DNA from: CALBTQ01 sp036725605
GTDB lineage: Bacteria; Lernaellota; Lernaellaia; Lernaellales; Lernaellaceae
Assembly (NCBI GenBank): GCA_036725605.1
Contig: DAIMDW010000076.1
Span: forward strand, 1 to 5,940
Direction of reading: 5' to 3'
DNA: 5,940 bases
In this document: positions 1 to 5,898 of the stretch, one piece after another
Numbering within the stretch: position 1 is the stretch's first letter
Layout of the letters: each line of letters begins with the position of its first letter
Position numbers and translations under genes: made by a program
The notes under the pieces: model-generated
Databases searched by the model: none
The model's input: the letters and a program-made list of their open reading frames with translations, nothing else
Told to the model about the DNA's origin: nothing

Positions 1-202
1 CGGCCTGGAACTGCTTGCCGTATTTCGGATGATTCACCCACGCGCCCTGGAGGATCACATGCTCGCCGACAGCCGCAACAACGTCTCCAGCAAAGGAAAC
101 TTCCTTGCCTGCTTCCGTCTTCAATCGTCCAGCCGAATATCGTGTCGAGGCAAAAAAAACCGTCTCGACGCGGCCACGAATAAACTGTGTTGATTCGTTC
201 AT
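1..202 (-). CDS. RecD2-type ATP-dependent DNA helicase, N-terminal fragment (partial)
   Basis: The minus strand is open from the ATG at 202 to the window edge, giving 67 codons that start MNESTQFIRGRVETVFFAS and end in ...WVNHPKYGKQFQA. This matches the N-terminal OB-like domain of RecD2/RecD-like helicases, which typically reads G-x-V-E-x-V at the start and ends in a GEWVNHPKYGxQFxA-like segment. RecD2 proteins are 5'-3' superfamily 1B DNA helicases acting in recombination and repair. The helicase motifs would lie beyond the left edge, so function rests on the N-terminal domain only. A GAAGG ribosome-binding site (216-212) lies 9 nt before the start. The gene sits 81 bp downstream of the sigma-54 activator gene on the same strand, and a consensus sigma-54 promoter precedes it, so it is probably expressed on demand. 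Whether the full gene is intact cannot be seen. Confidence 0.8.
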   Translation of the reverse strand, partial: MNESTQFIRGRVETVFFASTRYSAGRLKTEAGKEVSFAGDVVAAVGEHVILQGAWVNHPKYGKQFQA

Positions 203-239
203 GTAGTCATACCTTCAAATTCACATCGGGAACGGTACA

Positions 240-255
240 AGCAACGACCGTGCCA
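240..255 (-). promoter_or_regulatory. Sigma-54 (-24/-12) promoter of the RecD-like helicase gene
   Basis: The minus strand reads TGGCACGGTCGTTGCT. This fits the sigma-54 consensus TGGCACG-N4-TTGCW at every fixed position, with the invariant GG (254-253) and GC (242-241) separated by exactly 10 nt. The predicted start site is near 229, giving a leader of about 27 nt before the helicase ATG at 202 that contains its GAAGG ribosome-binding site. The promoter lies just past the stop codon of the sigma-54 activator gene, which is the obvious candidate regulator. Confidence 0.88.
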
Positions 256-283
256 TCCAAAATTAGCAAGTAAATCCATGCAG

Positions 284-1336
284 TTATTGAGGCAGCGACA
301 CTTCATCTCCTAGCCGTCCCTTTCGATGGCGAACGATTACGACGCCGTCCTTTTTCAAGTTTTCCACTTGCCGTTTGATGACCTTGCGCGGGCGCCCGAT
401 TTCCCGTGCGAGATCCCCGATTGTCTGGGGCGAGCATTCCCTTAGAAGTCGATAAATGGCGTCTCGCAGCCCTTTGAGACTGGATGGCGAATCTTTTATG
501 GCGCGTGCCGGTTCAGGCTTTCTTTCAGCGGGACTTACATAAGAGGGAAGATCGGCTTCAATGATAAGCGCTGTGCGAGTCGGTGCTCCGTTCAGCCTGG
601 CGCGACATCGAGCGGCAGAAGATTCCACTGCGTTTTGAAGCTCGCGGATATTGCCGGGCCAGGGGTAGGAGTCGAGCCGAGCACGAGCGGCGGCCTCGAA
701 TCCGCCGCACCTCATTTCGGTGTGGGCGAAAGATTCCTTTGCGAATAAATCGGCAAGCAGAGCGATGTCCGGAGTTCGCTCCCGCAGGGGCGGAAGGTCG
801 ACGGTTTCGACCGCCAGTCGATAGAAAAGATCATCTCTGAACTTCCGCTCAGCAATTAGAGTTTTTAAGCATCGGTTCGATGCCGCAACAACACGCACGT
901 CGACTTTAACCGGCTTGCTGGAGCCGACGCGAACGATCTCGTCTTCCTGAAGTACGCGAAGCAGGCGGGCTTGATTCGCCGGGGAAAGTTCCTCGACCTC
1001 GTCCAGGAAGATTGTCCCGCCGTTGGCTTCCTCGAAGTGCCCTTTTCGCCTTTCGACGGCCCCGGTAAATGCGCCTTTTTCATGTCCGAAAAGTTCGGAT
1101 TCGGCCAGCGTCTCGGTAATCGCGCCGCAGTTGACCGCGACAAAAGGTTTTGATTTTCTTGGACTGTGATAATGGATCGCCCGCGCGATTCCTTCTTTCC
1201 CAGTGCCGGTTTCGCCGAGAACAAGGACGTTGAAATTGGACGGCGCAAGCACCCGTCGCACCTCTGAAAATATCTCCTCCATTGCCGTTGAGGCGGTGTG
1301 AAGGCTGTTATTGTATTTGTATTCGAGTGACGCCAT
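284..1336 (-). CDS. Sigma-54-dependent transcriptional activator (AAA+ enhancer-binding protein) with a winged-helix-like C-terminus
   Basis: This protein remodels sigma-54 RNA polymerase by ATP hydrolysis. The frame is open from an ATG at 1402 (372 aa). I prefer the ATG at 1336 (350 aa) because GGAAGG lies 4 nt before it, while the ATGs at 1402 and 1369 lack a ribosome-binding site. Numbering from 1402, the AAA+ domain shows Walker A GETGTGKE (63-70), the sigma-54 contact loop GAFTGA (110-115), Walker B GGTIFLDE (128-135), the arginine-finger region FRDDLFYRL (188-196) and sensor II WPGNIREL (248-255). There is no receiver, GAF or PAS domain, as in PspF-like activators. Instead of the usual Fis-type helix-turn-helix, residues ~310-365 look like a winged helix (TIGDLAREIGRPRKVIKRQV, then a charged RHRKGR wing). 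It lies upstream of the RecD-like gene with a sigma-54 promoter between, and is divergent from the ATPase operon. The protein class is secure; its inducer and targets are inferred. Confidence 0.93.
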   Translation of the reverse strand: MASLEYKYNNSLHTASTAMEEIFSEVRRVLAPSNFNVLVLGETGTGKEGIARAIHYHSPRKSKPFVAVNCGAITETLAESELFGHEKGAFTGAVERRKGHFEEANGGTIFLDEVEELSPANQARLLRVLQEDEIVRVGSSKPVKVDVRVVAASNRCLKTLIAERKFRDDLFYRLAVETVDLPPLRERTPDIALLADLFAKESFAHTEMRCGGFEAAARARLDSYPWPGNIRELQNAVESSAARCRARLNGAPTRTALIIEADLPSYVSPAERKPEPARAIKDSPSSLKGLRDAIYRLLRECSPQTIGDLAREIGRPRKVIKRQVENLKKDGVVIVRHRKGRLGDEVSLPQ

Positions 1337-1340
1337 TCGA

Positions 1341-1346
1341 CCTTCC
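1341..1346 (-). promoter_or_regulatory. Ribosome-binding site deciding the activator start
   Basis: The minus strand reads GGAAGG, then TCGA, then ATG (1336). It is the only Shine-Dalgarno-like sequence near the three in-frame ATGs (1402, 1369, 1336), so the first 22 codons of the longest reading are probably leader sequence. Confidence 0.55.
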
Positions 1347-1423
1347 GAAACATCTTCTACTGAATACATACCGGCAAAACCGGCGAAACGTCGGCTAACC
1401 ATAACGAAGGCGATATGCGTTGA

Positions 1424-1575
1424 AAATTTTTGTTAGCTGGCGACACATGGCGGGGTATCTTTCGACAGTCTTGCAGATGGACTCACGTTAGGTGTCGAGA
1501 GCAAACCATTCGTAATCGTTGCTCAATTTCGAGTTGTTAGGGGTGTCGTTAGGTGTCATTAGCTAACAAGAATTT
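1424..1575. repeat. Inverted repeat pair plus direct copies: candidate operators in the divergent region
   Basis: The plus-strand segment 1553-1575 and the reverse complement of 1424-1446 agree at 19 of 23 positions. Both read GTGTC-N3-AGCTAACAA-R-AATTT, so one copy faces each transcription unit. A further copy in direct orientation at 1487-1508 shares GTTAGGTGTC and AGC-N-AAC with 1548-1569 (17 of 22). A partial copy, GTTAGGGGTGTC, lies at 1536-1547. Iterated sites arranged symmetrically between divergent genes are typical of operators for a regulator encoded nearby. Candidates here are the sigma-54 activator's winged helix and the response regulator. The identity of the binding protein is inference, and the pair could also be remnants of a small mobile sequence. 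Confidence 0.55.
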
Positions 1576-1646
1576 ACCCAAGGGCAATAATTTGAGTAAA
1601 TCAGGGTCGCGCGGAACCGATCCGGCGGACAAAAGACAAACGGACC

Positions 1647-1653
1647 AGGAGGT
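1647..1653 (+). promoter_or_regulatory. Strong ribosome-binding site of the ATPase gene
   Basis: AGGAGGT lies 6 nt before the ATG at 1660, a near-complete match to the anti-Shine-Dalgarno sequence. It fixes the start of the first operon gene. Confidence 0.85.
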
Positions 1654-1659
1654 CAGGAC

Positions 1660-3552
1660 ATGAATCACCACAGAATTAGAAGGATGACCGTGACGGGAGG
1701 TTTTCTGGACGGTCTCGATATCGAATTTTCCGATGGACTGAATTGTATGATCGGAGGTCGCGGCAGCGGCAAAACCACCATCCTTGAGGTCCTCCGATAC
1801 GCGCTGGACAGGTTTCCGGACGGCGACAGCGGCGGTCAACGAAAGCCCTCGAAACGCTTCAACGAACTGATCGCGGCCAATCTGGATCGCGGCACGGTCG
1901 AGATCGAGTTCGAGACCCAGGACGGTCTGGTTTATAAGATCGAACGAACCGTGGGCGAAGCGCCGGTGGTGATAAAAGCCGACGGAGAGCGCGCAAATCC
2001 CTCGATACTCCATTCGGGAATTCTGATCGACGCGGGCATCTTCAGCCAGAACGAAGTGGAAGAAATCGCCATGCGTTCGAGCTACCTGCGAGAGGTGATC
2101 GACCGGTTCTGCACCCGCGATCTCAACAAGATTCAGCACGACATCGCCCAGGTCCGGGCGGCGTTGCAGCGTAACGCGACCGAACTCATTCAGATTTCCC
2201 TGCGGACCCAGAAGAGCGAGGCGGCACTGCGCGATTTACCAGATTACGAGGCGAAGCTGGCCAAGTTGAAGGAGACGGTCGGCAGCGCCAACCTGGGACC
2301 GGCCCTCGAGGAGGCCGCCCGTCTCAAGGAACTTCGCACCCGCGAATCGGCGGCGTTGTCACGGATTCAGCCGACGCTCGATTTCGTCAAGGAGCGACTC
2401 GCGCCGGTGCGTGGAGATGTCATCGGGGATTTCAAACAGGTTTTTACAGCCGAAGTCCTCTCCGGGCCTCATGGAAAAATCTTCCGTGAAGTGCAGGAGG
2501 CTCTTGCCAGGAACAACAAGCAATTTCAGAACGCGATATCCGATGCGGAAAAGGCGCTCTCGCAAATGGAGGAGGCCGCGCGCCTTGCTCGATCCGACCT
2601 GGCGTCTTCTCATGGACCGATTGAAGCCGCCTACCAGGAACTTCTGAAAAAGCACCAGGTGCATCAGCAACTTCTTCGGGAAATGCATGCGCTGGCGGGA
2701 AAGGTCGCTGAACTGCACGCCATAAAAGAGGAAGAAGCGCGCCATACTGCCCGGCAACGCGAGGTGCTCGACGAACGTAAAAGCATCCTCGCGAGTTTCT
2801 CGGATTTGACCGAAGCCCGTTTCCGCCTGCGCGAGCAGGTCGCTAAGGACCTGACTTCCAGGCTTGGAGGGCGCATACAGGTTCGTGTCGAGCAGGATGC
2901 CGACCGCGAACAATACAAAGCCTTTCTTGTCGACCAGCGGGATCAGACTTTCCGGCAATACAACAGACCCATTGATCGAATCGTCCAGAGCGTTCCTCCC
3001 CGCACCCTGGCCGCGCTCATCGCCGAGCGGGATTTGGACGGCCTTGTTACACGTGCCGATATCGATGAAAACTTTGCCAAGGGCATGATGCATGGTCCTT
3101 TGTCACTGGCTCAGAACCTCTATCAGTTGGAGGTGATGGAACTGGAGGACGTCCCCGCGATTGAACTCATGATCGGCAATCAATGGCGGCCTTCGCATCA
3201 ACTTTCGACAGGCCAAATGTGCTCGGTCGTGCTACCATTGCTTCTGCTTGAAAATGTGGCGCCCCTGCTCGTGGACCAGCCCGAAGACAACCTGGACAAT
3301 AGCTTCGTTGCTGATGTGGTCGTCAAGCAGGTGGAAAAAATGCGTCGCAATCGGCAGATGATTTTCATCACGCACAACCCCAACATCCCGGTGCTCGGCA
3401 TGGCGGAAAAGGTCGTGGCGATGGATTCAGACGGTGCCAGGGGTTGGGTGAAGGCCGAGGGGACTGTGGACGAAATGAAAGACCAAATAATCGATTTGCT
3501 TGAAGGCGGAGCGACAGCCTTCCAGACCAGGAAGGAGCGATACGGATGGTAG
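1660..3552 (+). CDS. SMC/ABC-type AAA ATPase, TrlF-like
   Basis: This 630-residue protein has a split ABC-type ATPase head. Walker A GGRGSGKTT is at 32-40 (Lys38), the ABC signature LSTGQ at 515-519, Walker B LLVDQPED at 536-543 (Asp539, Glu542), the D-loop NLDN at 544-547, and the switch histidine in IFITHNPN at His572. Residues ~155-420 between the two halves are rich in Glu, Lys, Ala and Leu and look largely helical or coiled-coil, as in SMC, RecN and Rad50-like proteins. No CxxC zinc hook is present. The GGRGSGKTT, DQPEDNLDN and C-terminal EGG-x-x-AF-x-x-R-x-x-(R/K)YG pattern resembles TrlF-type ATPases as I recall them, but here the ATPase stands alone, without a fused PHP phosphoesterase domain. 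Such proteins act on DNA or RNA ends and are common in defence islands. It is the first gene of the operon and its end overlaps the kinase start by 7 bp, suggesting translational coupling. The substrate is unknown; it may be effector or sensor. Confidence 0.88.
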   Translation: MNHHRIRRMTVTGGFLDGLDIEFSDGLNCMIGGRGSGKTTILEVLRYALDRFPDGDSGGQRKPSKRFNELIAANLDRGTVEIEFETQDGLVYKIERTVGEAPVVIKADGERANPSILHSGILIDAGIFSQNEVEEIAMRSSYLREVIDRFCTRDLNKIQHDIAQVRAALQRNATELIQISLRTQKSEAALRDLPDYEAKLAKLKETVGSANLGPALEEAARLKELRTRESAALSRIQPTLDFVKERLAPVRGDVIGDFKQVFTAEVLSGPHGKIFREVQEALARNNKQFQNAISDAEKALSQMEEAARLARSDLASSHGPIEAAYQELLKKHQVHQQLLREMHALAGKVAELHAIKEEEARHTARQREVLDERKSILASFSDLTEARFRLREQVAKDLTSRLGGRIQVRVEQDADREQYKAFLVDQRDQTFRQYNRPIDRIVQSVPPRTLAALIAERDLDGLVTRADIDENFAKGMMHGPLSLAQNLYQLEVMELEDVPAIELMIGNQWRPSHQLSTGQMCSVVLPLLLLENVAPLLVDQPEDNLDNSFVADVVVKQVEKMRRNRQMIFITHNPNIPVLGMAEKVVAMDSDGARGWVKAEGTVDEMKDQIIDLLEGGATAFQTRKERYGW

Positions 3553-4643
3553 ACCGCCTGGAAAAAATCAGGACCGCGCTTCAGAAAAAGGACTGGCAAG
3601 CCTGTGTGGATGCCGTCGAAGACATGGTGGAACTGTTGCGGGAACCTGGTGCGGTCTCAGTCGGCGAAGCGAACAAGTTGTTCGACCGGTTCGTTTCTCC
3701 CGACATGAAATGGGAGGTGCGCGAATCGTTCGCGCGGGCAATACCGCGACTGCCCGGTCAATGGGCTTCCAAGGCCATGTCCCAACTGCTCAACGATCCC
3801 AATCCCTATGTTCGCCAGGCGACCAGACGCTCGCAAAGACTCCGCGATCAGACGGCTTTCGCCGATGACGCGGAGATTGATACGGTTCGTGCCGAAGATC
3901 TCGTCGCCCGATTGACCTGCATGAAGGATCACGAGGCGACGCAAGCGGTCCGCGAGGTAATCTACGAAGCGCAGAGCATGGTGATCGACGAGTTCACCCA
4001 CGAATTGAAGAACATCATTCAGCGCGTGTTGACCCCGGTTTCACAGATCGAAAAAGCGCTGTCGCCAACGGAGCGCGAACGCCTCCGCGAACCTTTGAGC
4101 AGCCTTCGCAAAGCGGCCAAAGCGCTCAAGTCTTTTTCCGACGACCTGCGTTGGATATCCGAACCGAGAACCTTAAAAATGTCGAAAACGAGCGTTCGGG
4201 AGGTGATCGGAAACATCGCGGACGCGATCAAAGCGACTCGCGGCATTTCCCTTCGGACTCCTCAGATGACGGATATTCAGTTCGACGCAGTCCACGAGCG
4301 ACTTGTTCGGGCGCTTGCCAACATCGTTCGGAATGCGGTTGAGGCTTCGCCGGACCGAGGTGTGGTCATTCTGGATGCACTGAAAACGCATGACGGCGAG
4401 GAGGTCGAGTTTCGGATCACCGATCAAGGACCGGGCGTACCGGAAAAAATGCGTGCGGAGATTTTCAGCTTGGGCCAAACCACCAAGCGAAACGGCGGGC
4501 ACCACGGGATGGGATTGTACCTGGCCCGCAAAGTTATTGTTGTGGAACACGGCGGCTCGATTCACGTTGAAGACGGGCCGGAGCAGGGAGCCGTGTTTAA
4601 AATTCGGGTTCCGATTTCCGCCGGTGGGCGGCAGATATCATAG
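3546..4643 (+). CDS. Soluble sensor histidine kinase with N-terminal HEAT-like repeats
   Basis: This 365-aa kinase has no membrane segment or signal peptide, so it should sense a cytoplasmic cue. Residues ~1-100 are helical with HEAT-like features (KWEVRESFARAIPRL at 55-69 and DPNPYVRQATRRSQRL at 84-99), suggesting a protein-binding sensor. The phosphoacceptor is His152 in EFTHELKN, which matches the H-box pattern and is followed by a dimerisation helix. The catalytic ATPase domain shows the N box NIVRNAVEAS (Asn263), G1 DQGPG (293-297), F box EIFSLGQTTK (305-314) and G2 GMGLYLA (321-327), ending in GAVFKIRVP. All key residues are present, so it should be active. The ATG is preceded by AAGGAG (3532-3537) and overlaps the ATPase stop codon. 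The next gene, its likely partner response regulator, begins 17 bp after the stop. The HEAT-like region could receive input from the ATPase; that link is inference from context. Confidence 0.93.
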   Translation: MVDRLEKIRTALQKKDWQACVDAVEDMVELLREPGAVSVGEANKLFDRFVSPDMKWEVRESFARAIPRLPGQWASKAMSQLLNDPNPYVRQATRRSQRLRDQTAFADDAEIDTVRAEDLVARLTCMKDHEATQAVREVIYEAQSMVIDEFTHELKNIIQRVLTPVSQIEKALSPTERERLREPLSSLRKAAKALKSFSDDLRWISEPRTLKMSKTSVREVIGNIADAIKATRGISLRTPQMTDIQFDAVHERLVRALANIVRNAVEASPDRGVVILDALKTHDGEEVEFRITDQGPGVPEKMRAEIFSLGQTTKRNGGHHGMGLYLARKVIVVEHGGSIHVEDGPEQGAVFKIRVPISAGGRQIS

Positions 4644-4660
4644 TGATGATGGAGTATTGA

Positions 4661-5491
4661 ATGGACGTAAAAAAAGTCGCACTGATTGTTGACGATTTAC
4701 CCGAGGCGCGGGATCAGATTCGACTCGACGTGGAAGCCCTTGGGCATGACGCGGTCGACGCTTCCACCTTCGATGAAGCCAGGGATTGGTTGAACGATAA
4801 CCGTCCCGATTATGTGGTGCTCGATCTTCAGATTCCGATGCGGGAGGGAACGCCCGCCGAAATCAAATATGGGATGACCCTTCTCGATGAAATCGTGGCG
4901 AAGCATCCCCGCACCGCAATCGTCGTGGTCACTGCGCATGGAAAAACCTTCAGGTATTCCACCGTGGTCATGCACAAAAGCCCCTTCGTGACGTTTGTGC
5001 CGAAACCATTTGTCGACGATGATCCGGAAAATCCGAGTCTCATGGACGGCATCAAGGTTGTTCTGGCAAAGGTCGACGAGGCTTTACCCGACAACGGCTC
5101 CGCGAAGCCCAAGAGCGTCTTGCCCCAGGTGGAAGTTCCACGCGGTACGATTGACGTGCGCCTGATCCGAAAGAAAGGAAACATCCAATTCGTTTGCACT
5201 GTGAACGGCGAGGAGCGCGCTTTTTCGAAACAGGAACACCGAATACTCAAAGTCTTCGCCAAGGTTCAGGCCGCGCACTGCGATGATCCGCATCGGCATT
5301 CAGCGGCGGCGGATGCCACGGAGTTTGGAGTCGATCCGAAAAAATTCAACGCCTTAGATACGGCGCTGTATCGCTTGAGAAAAAGGCTTCTGGATTATCT
5401 TCCGGAAGACCATCCGCCGGTCATCGAGCACCTCGACTACCAACGATACGGCCTCGGCTGCTACTGCATCGACTCCACTCCCCAGAAATAG
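4661..5491 (+). CDS. Response regulator with receiver domain and OmpR/PhoB-like winged-helix output domain
   Basis: This 276-aa protein has an N-terminal receiver (about 1-140) with the acidic pair Asp11/Asp12, phosphoacceptor Asp55 in VVLDLQIP, Thr91 in VVVTAHG and Lys115 in FVPKPF, so the full phosphorylation site is intact. The receiver is slightly long, with extra residues around 62-72 and after Lys115. A linker rich in Pro and Lys leads to residues ~155-276. There RAFSKQEHRILKVFAK, then ALYRLRKRL, then a C-terminal hairpin ending QRYGLGCYCI correspond to the helix 1, recognition helix and wing of OmpR/PhoB-type winged helices, though sequence is divergent. GGAG (4651-4654) lies 6 nt before the start. 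It is the last gene of the operon, followed by a terminator. It likely takes phosphate from the adjacent kinase and acts on DNA. The repeated elements at 1424-1575 are possible targets, which is inference. Confidence 0.92.
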   Translation: MDVKKVALIVDDLPEARDQIRLDVEALGHDAVDASTFDEARDWLNDNRPDYVVLDLQIPMREGTPAEIKYGMTLLDEIVAKHPRTAIVVVTAHGKTFRYSTVVMHKSPFVTFVPKPFVDDDPENPSLMDGIKVVLAKVDEALPDNGSAKPKSVLPQVEVPRGTIDVRLIRKKGNIQFVCTVNGEERAFSKQEHRILKVFAKVQAAHCDDPHRHSAAADATEFGVDPKKFNALDTALYRLRKRLLDYLPEDHPPVIEHLDYQRYGLGCYCIDSTPQK

Positions 5492-5499
5492 CTGCGCCC

Positions 5500-5540
5500 G
5501 AATCAGCCTCCCAAACAAATTGCTTCGTTGAATCAGCCTC
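5500..5540 (+). repeat. Short direct repeat just after the operon
   Basis: GAATCAGCCTC occurs at 5500-5510 and again at 5530-5540, exactly 30 nt apart. The second copy forms the 5' arm of the terminator. It probably reflects a small local duplication rather than a functional site. Confidence 0.5.
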
Positions 5541-5567
5541 GACATTGTCCGGGGCTTTTTGTTTTTT
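5536..5567 (+). terminator. Intrinsic (rho-independent) terminator of the ATPase-kinase-regulator operon
   Basis: The arm GCCTCGAC (5536-5543) pairs with GTCCGGGGC (5547-5555), with one G-T pair, one bulged C and a 3-nt loop. TTTTTGTTTTTT follows directly. It begins 44 nt after the response-regulator stop codon, on the same strand. Confidence 0.85.
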
Positions 5568-5623
5568 CGTCATCAGTTGCTTCTCGTGGCGGGAACGCTC
5601 GCACAATGAAGTTCTCGTCCGGG

Positions 5624-5743
5624 AAATGAGCCGCTTTTACTCCATAAATGGTCCACTTTTCCGGCTAAATGATCCACTTTTCACTTAAATGAGCCGGTTT
5701 TGACGGGAAATGGTCCACTTTTATTTGTAAATGATCCGCTTTT
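5624..5743 (+). repeat. Six iterated 15-bp direct repeats at ~21-bp period
   Basis: Copies start at 5624, 5646, 5667, 5687, 5708 and 5729, with the consensus AAATG(A/G)(T/G)CC(A/G)(C/G)TTTT. Copies 2 and 5 are identical (AAATGGTCCACTTTT). Start-to-start distances are 22, 21, 20, 21 and 21 bp, about two helical turns, while the 5-7 nt spacers are unrelated. This is an array of protein-binding sites on one face of the helix. Multiple short repeats of this kind are known at the ends of IS21-like and other DDE transposable elements, where transposase binds. Lying about 90 bp upstream of a sigma-54 promoter, they could equally be upstream activating sites. The spacing and short spacers exclude a CRISPR array. 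Confidence 0.88.
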
Positions 5744-5831
5744 CGACTTTCGCATACCGCCTTTCGGCAGAGCTTCGAAAAAACGCCGCCGCTTGCCGCA
5801 TAACTTCTTGATACTGAAGGCTTTTCAGCCC

Positions 5832-5847
5832 TGGCACACCCGTTGCT
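5832..5847 (+). promoter_or_regulatory. Second sigma-54 (-24/-12) promoter
   Basis: TGGCACACCCGTTGCT matches TGGCACG-N4-TTGCW with one difference (A for G at the seventh base) and the exact GG-N10-GC spacing (5833-5834 and 5845-5846). The start site is predicted at about 5858, some 41 nt before the ATG at 5899. It lies downstream of the six-repeat array. Confidence 0.8.
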
Positions 5848-5856
5848 CTAGTACCC

Positions 5857-5892
5857 CTCCGTTCACCGCAATTCACAGCGGAACCAACGGAG
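5857..5892 (+). promoter_or_regulatory. Leader hairpin that can mask the ribosome-binding site of the right-edge gene
   Basis: CTCCGTT (5857-5863) pairs with AACGGAG (5886-5892), and inside it CCGC (5866-5869) pairs with GCGG (5878-5881) around an 8-nt loop. The 3' arm contains the GGAG ribosome-binding site (5889-5892) of the ATG at 5899. The predicted transcript start (about 5858) falls at the base of the 5' arm. Comparable hairpins in insertion sequences limit transposase translation from read-through transcripts. Confidence 0.55.
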
Positions 5893-5898
5893 AGAACG

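Larger units (their letters stand above)
1337..1659. other. Divergent regulatory region between the activator gene and the ATPase operon
   Basis: This stretch of about 320 bp has no credible gene. It separates the minus-strand activator from the plus-strand operon and is locally more AT-rich than the flanking coding DNA. It holds an inverted pair and further direct copies of a GTGTC-N3-AGCTAACA-type element (listed separately) and the operon's ribosome-binding site. I found no convincing sigma-70 -35/-10 pair and no sigma-54 GG-N10-GC site with a proper TTGC element on either strand, so the promoters remain unassigned. Confidence 0.6.

Noticed and set aside
356..370. Small palindrome CAAGT-N5-ACTTG about 100 bp upstream of the helicase promoter, considered as an activator site
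   Set aside because: It lies within the activator coding sequence, is a single copy, and does not resemble the repeated elements elsewhere. It is too short to separate from chance.
1448..1492. Tiny plus-strand ORF (14 codons) in the divergent region
   Set aside because: It has no ribosome-binding site and its end lies inside the repeated GTTAGGTGTC element. It is best explained as chance.
1581..1596. Possible sigma-54 promoter (GG at 1582-1583, TTGA at 1592-1595) before the ATPase operon
   Set aside because: Only GG and TTG agree. The invariant C of the -12 GC is missing and most -24 bases differ, so it is much weaker than the two accepted sites.
1549..2139. Minus-strand reading frame of 196 aa opposite the ATPase start
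   Set aside because: It lies antisense to a gene with clear ATPase motifs and a strong ribosome-binding site. Its protein shows no recognisable motif, so it is a shadow of the ATPase frame.
2140..2920. Zinc hook (CxxC) in the central region of the ATPase, as in Rad50
   Set aside because: No CxxC motif occurs in the translated central region.
5624..5743. CRISPR array
   Set aside because: The repeats are 15 bp and degenerate with 5-7 bp spacers, far too short for CRISPR spacers, and no cas gene is present.
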